A DNA stretch of 64,000 bases from VXNE01 sp965200505 (GTDB lineage Bacteria; Pseudomonadota; Gammaproteobacteria; Pseudomonadales; Azotimanducaceae), in assembly GCA_965200505.1 (NCBI GenBank), contig OZ241343.1, forward strand, positions 2,480,001-2,544,000. The letters run 5' to 3'. Shown here in pieces: positions 33,336 through 43,541 of the stretch. The notes beneath the pieces are model-generated. The model had not been told where the DNA came from. It saw only the letters and a program-made list of their open reading frames with translations, and did not search any database. The position numbers and the translations under genes are program-made. Within the stretch, counting starts at the first letter, position 1. Each line of letters starts with the position of its first letter.

Positions 33336-36300
33336 TTATCGCAGCGTGCGTTGTCTCGACTCACTAGCTGGCCCGAAATCCGTGCGCACCGTTTGCGTGT
33401 AGTAGAGTTCGATCTCGTCCCAAAGGTGGCCCGCGCCGAGCGCGTTCAAGAAGAGGCGGTCCGAAACATCCGTGATACTTCTACACAGTGCGAGGTTGTA
33501 GTTGCCCACGCGCTTGCCCGCATTGCGCTTGAACTGCACCGCGTCGCCCATCGCGGCTTCCAAGCCGGTAGCCTTGCGAAGCAAGGCCCGTCGTGTCTTG
33601 TCCGGCAAGGCGTCGAAATCGATTGGGAAATCTGTGAAGTTCCACGCAGCAACGTCAAAGTCGTCTCCTACCGCAGCCCAAAAGCAGAACAGCAATTTGC
33701 CGTTTGCGAGGGACATTGCCAACTTGCACACCTGCGGCGTTGCAAAGTACAAGCGACCAAACTTCGTGTGCGGCGTGGGCCTTCCGTGCGCATCGAAGCA
33801 TGGCGGAAGAACGCGACAGAAGTTCAGCCAGTTGTACGCTGTCTGTTTGAAGTGAAGAACGTGTTTTGTCGCTGTCTTTGATGTGGCCGCATCAGCCGTG
33901 ATGCCAGTTTCACCAAGAAGGCGTTGCATCCCTTCGAGCAACACGGAACTGCCTATCTTCGGAACTCGCCCCTTCCACAGACGTGGTTGAAACTCCGCGT
34001 AAACCAGCCCGTCAAACAGCCCCGGCCTAGCCGCATCGAACCAACGGTATAGGCGAGTCGTGTAGGCGACAGATGGTTGGTTGGACTTGAGCCCAAGCTG
34101 AATGGTATTGCGCACACGCACATCGAAACTGAACAGTGCCGACGGAATGCGACCGAAAGAGGCAAACCAGTTATGGCTGTATCCAGTGAGCAACATCTGC
34201 CGACACGAATCAAAGTGTGCGCTGAAGCCAAGGCTCAGCGGCACGATCATGCCTGTTCGTCCGCCGGACCGAAGCAGCTTCTGACAGCGTTCGAGGACCC
34301 ATGCGTAGACGTCGGGGCAGGTACTGCATGTGAGGTTCTTGGCGTCGTACGTCTTCCGGACCTTGGCGCTTGCAATGTAGGGCGGATTGCCGAGGACAAC
34401 GTCAAATCCGCCACGTTCGATGATACCGTAGAACTCCACGAACCAATGGAATGGCTGATGGCTGCGCTGCCACTTCCGATAAGCGCCTTTCTGTTTGTGG
34501 CGGATTCCATAGTCGTCTGCAAGATAGGTGTCTAGCTCCTGCCGAAGCTTGTCGAGGCGACTCCGTAGCGTAATTTTCGATTCCGAGAACATGGCGGCAT
34601 CCAATTGCCTTTCCGTCTGCATGGATCGAAACTGCCTAAAGGCGGCGTCTGCCAACTCCGCCCGCTCCTTGATGGCTGGCAGCGAGAGCAGCGAAACACA
34701 GTCACCGTTCAGCCTGTCGTCCACCTCATCCATTGATGTGAAGCCGACTAACGTGTTGCCGGGGCGCACGTTGAAGTCGATATCTGGCAACGGCTCGATC
34801 TGATTGTACGCTTCTAGCTGGGCGACAAGTTTCAAGAACAGCCGGAGCTTGCAGATCTCCACTGCCTCTTCCATGATGTCCACGCCGTAGAGGTTGTAGA
34901 TGACGATGGACTTGAGGACAAAGTAGCGTTCGCTGGGATGTTCCTCAACCTGCTCAATGACTTTGCGGAAATCGCTGAGCCTCTCTGGGCGATGTTTGCG
35001 TTTGGAGTGCTTCAAGTCCTCCACCATGGCGCGCATGGCATCCAAACAAGCGTTGTAGAGTGGCTCCAGAACATTCAAGGCGGCGAACAGAAACGCACCG
35101 GAGCCTACGGTCGGGTCGAGGATGGTCACGTTGCGGATGGCTTTCCAAAAGGCGCGCACCAGTTCCGGGCCTTCGCTGGTGCTGATGGCATCTTGCGCGA
35201 ACCGCTCGATGTCCAAGTTGTAGGTGACAAGATCGTTGATGGAGGAGACCTGGCCCGCGGCCAGCTTCGCGTGCACCTCCTCGTAGCGGTGGCGACGGGC
35301 GATGTGCTCGCGCCATGTCTCCGTGGGGAGCGCGTAATCGGGCGGTGCGGGGTCGTTCCACTCCTTGCGCTTGGCTACCTTCTGCAAGCCGGCGGCGATT
35401 CCCTTGGGCAAATCGAGGGTGATGCCGTGGCGCACGGAGGGATAGAAATACCGGTCTGGGTCTTCCGAAAGCAGCCGCCAAACGCTCCCGCCCGGCTTGA
35501 AGGCGATAGCGCAGTCGCGCTCGGCTTGGTCGAAGAGGCGCGGAGCGATCGTGTTGCGGCTGATGTAGCCGGTGATGTCCTCCTTGGTGTAGTAAGCGCC
35601 CATCTGCTTCTGGTTCACATACTTCTCGAAGATGTAGCCCAGCACGTCTGGGTTGATCTCGTTGTCGTCACGCAAGGGGCGGTCGTCCAAGTGCCACTGG
35701 TAGGCGTCGAAGAAACTGAAGATTCCCTTGAATGCTTCGTCTGGGATGTTGATGTTGGGGTTATCGCGTTCCAAGTCGTGGACGTCGAACAAGCCACCGT
35801 TCAAGTAGGGTACACGGCCCAACAGGGCGGTCAGATCCGCGTCGCGGTCCGCTTCCGGCTGGCCCAGACCCTCGTGGAACAGGCGGCGTAGGAACAAACG
35901 ATAGAAGCTGTGGAACTTGCCATTGCCTTTCACCTTGGCCACCGTGGCCATGCGATTACGCAGATAGTCCCTGTCGTTGTCGAGGAAGCCGCGCTTCTGG
36001 ATGAAGTAGATGAACATCATCCGGTTCAGCATCAGGGAGGCGTACCACTCGCGGTTGGCGATGTCTCTGATGCCTTTGATAAAGCCCAGAAACGCTCGGT
36101 GCTCCTCTCTGAATCGATCGTAGAACCGCTTCGTCACCTTCTCCACGTCGAACGCCTTGGCCGCCCGCGAGGTGGCATCGGCGATGGAGATGCGTTCCTC
36201 CTCTTCAAGGGTGAAACGCAGGCTTTCGAGCCGCTGAGTCAAAGCCTCGGCGCTCTGCCCTTTGCTGTAGAAGAACGGCTGTGCGCGGGACGGACGTCCC

Positions 36301-36632
36301 GGTTCGCGCTTCACCCAGTGCCAGCACTGTGTTCCATGATCCTTTGGCGCGAATACGATCAGGTTTTCGTGCGCGGCCTTGGCAACCTGTCGCTCGATCT
36401 TCTGCCGTGTGCCGTGATCCGGCACGTCTGCCCCGGGAACGACGCACTGATAGACGACGAAACCCCGCTTCTGAGCGACCGCCTGCAGCTGGAAGTGGGT
36501 TGTCGCCGAGCGGACGGTGAGGTTCTCGCCTCCGTGGTCCCAACCGAGCTGGTCGATGAACAGCGCACGCAAGTCGAACGCCTCCAGCAGTTGCCGGATG
36601 ACCTCTCTCTCCAGGGGTGGTGGTGTGTCCAT
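33336..36632 (-). CDS. large N6-adenine DNA methyltransferase, Eco57I/PglX-like
   Basis: About 1098 residues from ATG 36632 (the open frame reaches 36773 with no conserved sequence). The AdoMet motif DPTVGSGAF lies near residue 505 and the catalytic NPPY near 748, in gamma-class order. Between and beyond are long regions found in type IIG and BREX PglX-like methylases, such as DVLGYIFEKYVNQKQMGAYYT. The N-terminus may hold a nuclease-like domain, but I see no convincing catalytic triad. It starts seven bases after the helicase stop. It probably marks host DNA; restriction could be carried by the partner helicase/PLD protein. Confidence 0.85.
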   Translation of the reverse strand: MDTPPPLEREVIRQLLEAFDLRALFIDQLGWDHGGENLTVRSATTHFQLQAVAQKRGFVVYQCVVPGADVPDHGTRQKIERQVAKAAHENLIVFAPKDHGTQCWHWVKREPGRPSRAQPFFYSKGQSAEALTQRLESLRFTLEEEERISIADATSRAAKAFDVEKVTKRFYDRFREEHRAFLGFIKGIRDIANREWYASLMLNRMMFIYFIQKRGFLDNDRDYLRNRMATVAKVKGNGKFHSFYRLFLRRLFHEGLGQPEADRDADLTALLGRVPYLNGGLFDVHDLERDNPNINIPDEAFKGIFSFFDAYQWHLDDRPLRDDNEINPDVLGYIFEKYVNQKQMGAYYTKEDITGYISRNTIAPRLFDQAERDCAIAFKPGGSVWRLLSEDPDRYFYPSVRHGITLDLPKGIAAGLQKVAKRKEWNDPAPPDYALPTETWREHIARRHRYEEVHAKLAAGQVSSINDLVTYNLDIERFAQDAISTSEGPELVRAFWKAIRNVTILDPTVGSGAFLFAALNVLEPLYNACLDAMRAMVEDLKHSKRKHRPERLSDFRKVIEQVEEHPSERYFVLKSIVIYNLYGVDIMEEAVEICKLRLFLKLVAQLEAYNQIEPLPDIDFNVRPGNTLVGFTSMDEVDDRLNGDCVSLLSLPAIKERAELADAAFRQFRSMQTERQLDAAMFSESKITLRSRLDKLRQELDTYLADDYGIRHKQKGAYRKWQRSHQPFHWFVEFYGIIERGGFDVVLGNPPYIASAKVRKTYDAKNLTCSTCPDVYAWVLERCQKLLRSGGRTGMIVPLSLGFSAHFDSCRQMLLTGYSHNWFASFGRIPSALFSFDVRVRNTIQLGLKSNQPSVAYTTRLYRWFDAARPGLFDGLVYAEFQPRLWKGRVPKIGSSVLLEGMQRLLGETGITADAATSKTATKHVLHFKQTAYNWLNFCRVLPPCFDAHGRPTPHTKFGRLYFATPQVCKLAMSLANGKLLFCFWAAVGDDFDVAAWNFTDFPIDFDALPDKTRRALLRKATGLEAAMGDAVQFKRNAGKRVGNYNLALCRSITDVSDRLFLNALGAGHLWDEIELYYTQTVRTDFGPASESRQRTLR

Positions 36633-36639
36633 AGGTCGT

Positions 36640-39600
36640 TTACTCGCCTTCCGCGTCGGCCACCAAACCCATCGAACAGATGATGAGGGGGTCGTGGCTA
36701 GGCGAATCTTCGGATACGCTGCAAAGACGGTCCTCATCGCGCAGGGAGCACACCAGTTCGGCCAGTTCCTCATCCGAAATGGACGCTAGCTGCCTATTGA
36801 GAACATCCACCGCCTGTTGCGACAACGGCCAGCGATACACGTCGTCCACGGCTGCTGGCAGCCTTGCATCCAGCAGTTCGCCGGTTTGCGCGGCGTGTCG
36901 CTTCAGGCGCTCGTACACCTTGAATCGCGCCCCCGAAGGTTTCCCTAGTTGGCCGCCCACATGCTGGCCCTCCTTGACAGTCAGCTTCGTTGCACACCGC
37001 ACCAGCTCGTGGTGGTTTGCTAGCCGCTGCACGGCCGGCGCATCGGGCTCGCAGGCTGCCGCACGCAGGATGTCGAACTGGCTCTCCGTCACGCTCTTGC
37101 CGTCCCTGCCCAGCCACGCCAAAGCGTCGTGGCCTTGGGAGGTTCGGATATAGGCAAGGACACCCTCCGGCTTCCTAGTGGTCGCGACATGTCGCTTGGA
37201 GGAGTACACCGCGGCTGGCAGCTCCTCCACCGCCTTGCGCAAAGCGTCGTCATCCTTGGTGGCGTTCTGCCAAATCTGATAGGCGTACGAAGCAAGGTCC
37301 ACCTCCGAATCTTCGGCATCGTCCAGTATGCCCACCTTTTCGTTGTACAGATCGTGGACGGCACGTTGGTCCTCGTCTTCAAAGAACGCCTCGTCCGTGC
37401 CAACCACCTCGGCGTTTTCTCGCAGCCGGTCGCGTACCCGTGAGCGAAGCCGGATGAGCCGGTCCACCCCTTGTGCGGGCAGAAACGAGTAGCACCGAAT
37501 TTCGTGGGACATTTGGCCGATGCGATCCACTCGCCCGGCGCGCTGGATGAGACGGATGATGGCCCACGGCAGATCGTAGTTCACGACGATGGAGCAGTCT
37601 TGCAGGTTCTGGCCTTCGCTGAGCACGTCGGTTGCAACGAGTACGCGAATCTCATCCTTGGAAGCGACTCGATCGCCCTTGCCGTTGCTGCGCGGGCTGA
37701 ACCGCCATGCGAGTTCCGTGGGGTTCGCGGAGTCGCCGGTGGCGGACGCGACCCCCCGCAGTTCGCGGGCTTCAAGTTCGCGTTCCAAGTAATGCACCGT
37801 GTCCGCGAACTGGGAGAAAACGAGCACCTTTTGGCGGCCATGCGCCTCACGCAGAAGTCCCTCCAAGGCACCCAGTTTCTGGTCCTCGTCTGCGTTCCAA
37901 TCGCCAACGCTGGCCAGTAGCGCGATCAACTGCTCCGAGTCGCGCAGCAGGTCCTTTGACAGCTCAGCGCCGAAGTGATGGGCGGCCAACCAGCGGAAGC
38001 GGCTGCGATAGCCTTCCTCGGCATAGGTCTCGTACACCTTGGCGGCGCGTCCCCGGAATGCCGCTTGCGTTTTGGGCCGGTCGTCCTCCACGACCTGCGG
38101 CGCTTGGTCTCCGTCTTCCTCGAACACGTCCCCGGCGTGGGCGTCCGAATCGCCGTCGTAGGACTGCGAATCCAGTACGCCGGCGTCGGTGGTGCCGATC
38201 GGCAGCGGCAGGCCTTGCTCGATGGCGTGAATGAAGATGAAGTTTCTGAGCACATGGCGTTCCACGGAAAGCAGGAAGGCATGGCCGCTGCTCTCCAAGC
38301 GCTTGAACAGGTTGGTTCTGCAAAAGCCCATCAGACGCTTGCCAGCCCGGGAGAGGTCGGCCAGTACGCGCTGCTCAGCGGCGGTCGGATCGGATGCGAC
38401 AACGTAGTTGCCCAAGCCGTAGCGTGGCAGATTCAGGCCACTTATGGTGCGCACTACATCGTCCGAAAAGAGCTGGGCGTATTGGCCGTCCATTTCTACC
38501 TTGATGGTCTTGGGAACACGCGACGGGAAGGCTTGTTTGCTGCCGTCCGGAAACGGTAGGTATTTTCGTCCCCGTCCGTCGGTTTTAGCATAGTTGGCTT
38601 GGATGAAGCTGCGTGTGCGGCGCACAAGATACAGGCGCATGAGATCCCGCCAATCGTCGGTGTGCTCGGACTTCTCGAAGGCGGCGATGGAGCGTGGCGA
38701 CGCTTGGAGCTCGCGCTGGAACTCCGCCTCACCCAACTTCCGAATCAAGTTCTCTGGGCGAATGCCAAGGTCTTCGTTTTCGCCAACGAACAGGCGCAGT
38801 TGGCTGGAGAGGTCCTTGTACGTCTTGTTGTACGGCGTGGCCGAAAGCAGTATGCACTTGCTGTCGTTCTTCTTGATGTACTCGCGGAGGGCACGGTAGC
38901 GCTTGCCTTCGCGATTGCGCAAGTTGTGGCTCTCGTCGATGAGCACGATGTGATAGCGGCGCAGGTCCTTCAGTTGGCTCAACACGCGGCTGATGGAGAG
39001 TACCCGCGCTCGCAGCCTGTAGCGGTCGCGATAGTCCTCCCACATCGGCACCAAGTTCTTCGGGCAGATGATGAGCGTGTCGAACTCAAAGTCGTCCTCT
39101 AGGACACGCGCCAGCGCAGTGGCCATCAGCGTCTTGCCGAGGCCCACGACATCGCCAATGAGCACACCGCCGCGTTTGTTGACGTGGTGGGCGGCGATTT
39201 TCACCGCGGCTGTCTGGAACTCCAGCAGCTCGTTGCCGAAGTCGCTGGGGATGCGAAACTCTGTCAGGCCGGCACGCGCTTCCCGCGAAAGGTGGTAGGC
39301 CATCTTCACATAGATGTGGTAGGGCGGAATGAGGGACTCTCGCGCCCAGCTCTCCTCGATGATCCGAGCGAGTTCCTCCGTGATGTCGATGCACCAGCGG
39401 TCCTCCCAGCGGGACTCGAACCACCCGGCGAGCTTGTTGCAGGCGTCCTGGTCAACGACATCGACGTTCAGTTCGCCCTGTCGGGAGAGACCCGCAAGGG
39501 TCAGGTTGCTACTGCCGAGGTAGCCCACGATGGGCGTCACCGGATCATCGCGAAACAGCAGATAGAGCTTGGCGTGCAGCGCGTGTCCGCAGAACAGCTT

Positions 39601-39990
39601 GACGACCACCTTGCCGCTGCGGAGCTGGCGGGCGAGCCGGCGCAGGCCGTTTTCGTCTGCCGTGGTCGGAGCGCCGACCGTCAGCTGTTCACGGAAGTTC
39701 TTGGCCAGTTCCCTTTTGATGCGCAGCGCCGTCTGATTGTCCATGCGGGCATCGCTGCCGGCGAGCGCCATGGCCGCCTTGAGTTCTTCGTGCGGGCGCG
39801 GCTGCATGCCGACCAGGATCCGACAACGGGCACCGTCGCCACCTTTCCACTGCTCGATCTGGTCGTCGATTGAACGCCAGCCACGCAGGTTGAAGTAGCC
39901 GATGCAGAAGTCTGCCCGGTGAGCGACATCGAGCGTCTGCCGCAAGGCGGGGAGAAGGCTCTCGTCGATGTTGTCGAATACTTGTGGCAA
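36640..39990 (-). CDS. PLD-domain SNF2-like helicase, first gene of the defence-type operon
   Basis: 1116 residues from TTG 39990, whose first residues PQVFDNIDESLLPAL match my recollection of this protein class. Domain order: a phospholipase-D-like nuclease domain with HAKLYLLF near 138 and GSSNLTL after it (single HKD copy, so dimerisation may be needed); a SNF2/DEAD-type ATPase with Walker A GLGKTLMA near 283, DESH near 350, and the C-terminal helicase motif QRAGRVDRIGQ near 821. Such PLD-helicases occur with methylases in phage-defence loci. The operon runs helicase, methylase, DprA-like, two unknown genes. Confidence 0.85.
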   Translation of the reverse strand: MPQVFDNIDESLLPALRQTLDVAHRADFCIGYFNLRGWRSIDDQIEQWKGGDGARCRILVGMQPRPHEELKAAMALAGSDARMDNQTALRIKRELAKNFREQLTVGAPTTADENGLRRLARQLRSGKVVVKLFCGHALHAKLYLLFRDDPVTPIVGYLGSSNLTLAGLSRQGELNVDVVDQDACNKLAGWFESRWEDRWCIDITEELARIIEESWARESLIPPYHIYVKMAYHLSREARAGLTEFRIPSDFGNELLEFQTAAVKIAAHHVNKRGGVLIGDVVGLGKTLMATALARVLEDDFEFDTLIICPKNLVPMWEDYRDRYRLRARVLSISRVLSQLKDLRRYHIVLIDESHNLRNREGKRYRALREYIKKNDSKCILLSATPYNKTYKDLSSQLRLFVGENEDLGIRPENLIRKLGEAEFQRELQASPRSIAAFEKSEHTDDWRDLMRLYLVRRTRSFIQANYAKTDGRGRKYLPFPDGSKQAFPSRVPKTIKVEMDGQYAQLFSDDVVRTISGLNLPRYGLGNYVVASDPTAAEQRVLADLSRAGKRLMGFCRTNLFKRLESSGHAFLLSVERHVLRNFIFIHAIEQGLPLPIGTTDAGVLDSQSYDGDSDAHAGDVFEEDGDQAPQVVEDDRPKTQAAFRGRAAKVYETYAEEGYRSRFRWLAAHHFGAELSKDLLRDSEQLIALLASVGDWNADEDQKLGALEGLLREAHGRQKVLVFSQFADTVHYLERELEARELRGVASATGDSANPTELAWRFSPRSNGKGDRVASKDEIRVLVATDVLSEGQNLQDCSIVVNYDLPWAIIRLIQRAGRVDRIGQMSHEIRCYSFLPAQGVDRLIRLRSRVRDRLRENAEVVGTDEAFFEDEDQRAVHDLYNEKVGILDDAEDSEVDLASYAYQIWQNATKDDDALRKAVEELPAAVYSSKRHVATTRKPEGVLAYIRTSQGHDALAWLGRDGKSVTESQFDILRAAACEPDAPAVQRLANHHELVRCATKLTVKEGQHVGGQLGKPSGARFKVYERLKRHAAQTGELLDARLPAAVDDVYRWPLSQQAVDVLNRQLASISDEELAELVCSLRDEDRLCSVSEDSPSHDPLIICSMGLVADAEGE

Positions 39991-40136
39991 GGGTGGGCCC
40001 GTTCGCCGCGAATGGCTCTTGTGCGCACGCCTGCGCGGAACTCCTCAACTCCTTGGGATTCTATCGGCTACGGTGCCACCATCAAACCCATGTTCGAGAT
40101 CGACGCAGCCCAGCGCCAACCTCGCGCCCCGGACGA

Positions 40137-41162
40137 TCATGGCGGCGCCAACTCGGCCAGTGGCCAGCGGGCGCGGGTGGCGATGGCGAAGCGCTCCTCG
40201 GCCGATGCATCGGCGGGCGGGATGCCGGCTTTGAGGCGCAGCCAGCCGGCATAGGCGACCATCGCGCCGTTGTCCGTACACAGCGCCGGCGGCGGGTAAT
40301 GCACCGCCGGCGCCACGGACGCCAAGCGTTCCCTCAAGGCTCGGTTCGCCGCCACGCCGCCGGCGACGATGAGCGCATCCACGCCGGCGGCCTCGAGCGC
40401 CCGGCGGCATTTGATGGCCAACGTATCGACCACCGCGTCTTGAAAGGCGCGGGCGACGTCCGCCACGTCTTGGGCGGACAAAGGCTCCAAGTCGCGGACG
40501 AGGTTGGCGACGTGCGTCTTCAAACCGCTGAAGCTGAAGTCGAGTCCGGGGCGGTCCGTCATCGGCCTTGGCAAGGTGAAGCGGCTAGGCCGACCGGCTT
40601 CAGCTTCGGCGGCGATGGCCGGCCCGCCCGGGTAGCCCAAGCCCAGCAACTTCGCCGTCTTGTCGAACGCCTCACCGGCGGCGTCGTCCAACGATTCGCC
40701 CAGCAGTTCGTAGCGCCCGATGGCCGTGGTCTTGACGAGCTGGGTGTGGCCGCCCGAGACGAGCAGCGCCACGAACGGCAGGCCGAGGCTTGGCGCATCG
40801 ATCAGCGGGGCGAGCAAATGCGCCTCCATGTGATGCACGGCCAAGGCCGGCACGCCGAGCGACCATGCGAGCGTCCGCCCCACGCCGGCACCCACCATCA
40901 AGGCCCCAAGCAGCCCCGGCCCGGCCGTGTAGGCCACGGCGCTAACGTCCGCCAGCGTGCGCCCGGCATCGCCAAGCGCCCGCCGCGTGAGCGGCACGAT
41001 CTTCCTGATGTGGTCGCGGGAGGCGAGCTCCGGCACCACGCCGCCGTAGTCCGCATGGAGCGCCGCCTGGCTGTGCAGCGCGTTGGCGATGAGGCCGGCG
41101 CGTGAATCGTAGAGGGCGATGCCGGTCTCGTCGCAGGAGGTCTCGATGCCGAGCACCAGCAT
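40137..41162 (-). CDS. tsaD: tRNA N6-adenosine threonylcarbamoyltransferase
   Basis: 341 residues, the family length. It transfers the threonylcarbamoyl group to A37 of ANN-decoding tRNAs. Metal ligands are in HHMEAH (His111, His115), and the opening MLVLGIETSCDETG is diagnostic. ATP-binding G-rich segments follow. Divergent from nothing nearby; the usual rpsU neighbour is absent. A TAGAAT element lies upstream. Confidence 0.95.
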   Translation of the reverse strand: MLVLGIETSCDETGIALYDSRAGLIANALHSQAALHADYGGVVPELASRDHIRKIVPLTRRALGDAGRTLADVSAVAYTAGPGLLGALMVGAGVGRTLAWSLGVPALAVHHMEAHLLAPLIDAPSLGLPFVALLVSGGHTQLVKTTAIGRYELLGESLDDAAGEAFDKTAKLLGLGYPGGPAIAAEAEAGRPSRFTLPRPMTDRPGLDFSFSGLKTHVANLVRDLEPLSAQDVADVARAFQDAVVDTLAIKCRRALEAAGVDALIVAGGVAANRALRERLASVAPAVHYPPPALCTDNGAMVAYAGWLRLKAGIPPADASAEERFAIATRARWPLAELAPP

Positions 41163-41190
41163 GGGCTTGCCTCAACCGTCCGCGGCGTGG

Positions 41191-41196
41191 ATTCTA
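41191..41196 (-). promoter_or_regulatory. candidate -10 element for tsaD
   Basis: TAGAAT reading leftward, 28 bases before the tsaD ATG (41162). No strong -35 hexamer. Confidence 0.35.
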
Positions 41197-41209
41197 CGCG
41201 CTGCCGAGG

Positions 41210-42460
41210 TCACGCCGCCGCGGTGCCGATGCGCTGCACGGCGAAGGAGAATCGCGCCATGCCGGCCACGGTCAGGGCAAACAGCGCACCGCTCGTCATC
41301 AGCGCCGCGGCCACCCCGAAAGCGTCCGCGATCAAGCCGATGGGAATGGCGCCCAAGGGCATCAGGCCGTGGCACATCATGTCGATGCTCATCACGCGGC
41401 CGCGCATGGTGTACGTCGTCTGGGTCTGCAGCAGGCCGCGGTTCAACGCCATCGTCGAAGAGGACATCCAGCCGAACGCCGCCACCACCAGCATCGCCCA
41501 GACCATGTTGCCGGCCACGCCCAAGGCGGCGACGCTCAACGCCCAACCGGCGCTCAAGGCCAAGAGCGCGGTGCGCTTCCTACGCAACTCGCCGGCGGCG
41601 GCCAATGTCACCGAGCCGACGATCGCGCCCACGCCCATCGCCGAGACGAGCAGGCCCAGGTCGTCCGCGCCGCCGCCCAGGATGTCTTGATTGAAGGCCG
41701 GCAGCAGCGTGTTCATGGGCATGCCAAAGAGGAACGGCACGATGGAGAGCAGAATCAAGCCCTTCACCGGCGGATGGGCGTACACATAGGCGATGCCCTC
41801 GCGCATGTCCGCCAAGGGGCTGGCACCGCTCCCCTGGCGTGGCGCGCCGCGGCTTTGGACGAAAAACACCGTCGCCGCGGCAATGAAGTAGAGCACCGCG
41901 ATGAGGCAATACACGATGCCCACGCCGCGGGCACTCGTGGTGTCGCCGGCGGCGGCCCACGCGATGACGAACCCGGCAATCACCGGCCCCAACACCCGCG
42001 CCAAGTTCATGCCGGCGGTGTTCAGCGCCATCGCGGTGAAGATGAGGCGCCTCGGCACCAAGTCCGGCACGAAGGCGTGGCGCGCCGGCATGGAGAACGC
42101 CAGCACCGAGCCGTTGAAGAGGCCGAACCAGATGAAATCCGCGAATGTGACCCGACCGGCCATGATGATCGCCGCCATCGCCACCGTCGCGACGCAGTTC
42201 GAGAGCTGGGCGATGATGAGGATGCGGCGCTTGACGAAGCGATCCGCCACCACGCCGCCCCACAGCGACAGGAACACCTGCGGTGCCATGAAGGAGAGCG
42301 TCACCAACGCGAGGTCCGTGGCCGATTCGGTCATCGCATAGACCAGCCAGCCACGCGCGATGATCTGCATGTTCATGGCGAACGAGGCGGCGACGCTGCC
42401 AGCCCACAGGCCCACGAAGTCGCGGCGCTTCAGGGCATTTGCGATGTGGCGGGAAGACAA
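41210..42460 (-). CDS. MFS transporter, EntS-like
   Basis: 416 residues with twelve probable membrane helices. The N-terminus (ALKRRDFVGLWAGSVAASFAMNMQ) and the ADRFVKRRILI loop resemble the MFS_3 / enterobactin-exporter branch. Substrate unknown. Starts with TTG at 42460. Likely a drug or metabolite exporter in the inner membrane. Confidence 0.8.
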   Translation of the reverse strand: MSSRHIANALKRRDFVGLWAGSVAASFAMNMQIIARGWLVYAMTESATDLALVTLSFMAPQVFLSLWGGVVADRFVKRRILIIAQLSNCVATVAMAAIIMAGRVTFADFIWFGLFNGSVLAFSMPARHAFVPDLVPRRLIFTAMALNTAGMNLARVLGPVIAGFVIAWAAAGDTTSARGVGIVYCLIAVLYFIAAATVFFVQSRGAPRQGSGASPLADMREGIAYVYAHPPVKGLILLSIVPFLFGMPMNTLLPAFNQDILGGGADDLGLLVSAMGVGAIVGSVTLAAAGELRRKRTALLALSAGWALSVAALGVAGNMVWAMLVVAAFGWMSSSTMALNRGLLQTQTTYTMRGRVMSIDMMCHGLMPLGAIPIGLIADAFGVAAALMTSGALFALTVAGMARFSFAVQRIGTAAA

Positions 42461-42581
42461 GACGGGCGCACGGCAAAACGCCCAATGCTATCGCGCTTGG
42501 CGGCTACACCGTGTGGAAAGGCCAAGCGCGGGCCACCTAAGTGCGGGCCCCGGCGGCCAACCAGAGCGCGTTGGCAGGAAC

Positions 42582-43451
42582 TCAGCAGTCGAGCCGGAAC
42601 GCGTCGCCGTCGCGCACGATGCGCCCGGCGGTCGGGCCGGCGAAGTGAGTGCCGATGACCAGCACGGGCCGGTCCGCATACTGGTTCAGGAACTCCGTGC
42701 GCGTCGCTGCCGCGAGGGCCGGGTCGAAATCCACGCTGGCGCCCCAATCCGGATGCGCGATTTGGCACGGGTGGTGCATCAGGTCGCCGGTAATCACCGC
42801 CTCCTCGCCCCGGGACTTGACGTACACAGCCACATGGCCAGGGGTGTGCCCCGGCGTGGGCGTGAGCGACACTTCATCGCTCACCGCATGGTCGCCGGGC
42901 ACCAAGTCCGCCAAGCCGGCATCAAAGATCGGCTGCACCGAATCTTCAATGACCGGCCCGAACGCGGCGCTTTGGTCATGTGTCTGCCAGTGTTCCCACT
43001 CGGCTTCGGCGTAGAGGTGGCGGGCGTTGCCGAAAGTGGGTTGCCAGCGGCCATCGACCCAGCGCGTGTTCCAGCCAACGTGATCGACATGCATGTGGGT
43101 GCAGAGCACGGTGGCCACCTGCAGCGGGTTGAAGCCGGCGGCGTCGAAATCCGCCAGGAAGTTGCTTTGCATCGCGTTCCAGCGCGGGTAGGTGCGCTCC
43201 TTGTCGTTGCCGATGCAGGTATCGACCACGATCACCTCGCCCCGGCACTCAAGCACCAAGCTGTGGAACGAGAGCACGAGTTCACCCCGCTCGCCCACGA
43301 AGGGCTTGAGCCACGGCAGCGCTTGGGTGAAATCTGGCGTCGCCTGCGGCAACAGATGGCTGCCCAAGCTCGCCGAGGTGAGTTCCACCACGCGCGTCAC
43401 CGTCACGTCGCCCACCCGCCAGCGCAAGAACTCCGCCATCTGCTCCGCCAT
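42582..43451 (-). CDS. metallo-beta-lactamase-fold hydrolase
   Basis: 289 residues. The binuclear metal site is THMHVDH (His119, His121, Asp123, His124), with later ligands in PTPGHTPGH and GDLMHHP. N-acyl-homoserine lactonase or other hydrolase activity is possible; the family is very broad. Start ATG 43451 or 43439; the upstream frame (to 43964) overlaps the divergent enoyl-CoA hydratase gene and is rejected. Confidence 0.85.
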   Translation of the reverse strand: MAEQMAEFLRWRVGDVTVTRVVELTSASLGSHLLPQATPDFTQALPWLKPFVGERGELVLSFHSLVLECRGEVIVVDTCIGNDKERTYPRWNAMQSNFLADFDAAGFNPLQVATVLCTHMHVDHVGWNTRWVDGRWQPTFGNARHLYAEAEWEHWQTHDQSAAFGPVIEDSVQPIFDAGLADLVPGDHAVSDEVSLTPTPGHTPGHVAVYVKSRGEEAVITGDLMHHPCQIAHPDWGASVDFDPALAAATRTEFLNQYADRPVLVIGTHFAGPTAGRIVRDGDAFRLDC

Positions 43452-43541
43452 CTTGTCTGCCCTTGGGCGGCCAGCTATGCCTTCCACCGTGTTTTCGGGC
43501 AACATAGCACACTGGTTTTGGGGGTAATTCGGGGAGGCAGC

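Noticed and set aside
36640..39990. Assigning the helicase operon to DISARM or BREX by name.
   Set aside because: No DUF1998 helicase, DrmB, PglZ or BrxC-like gene is present, so the name would be unsupported.
42360..43541. Upstream extension of the enoyl-CoA hydratase frame by 394 codons.
   Set aside because: It overlaps the divergent MFS and MBL genes; a good ribosome site precedes the GTG at 43542.
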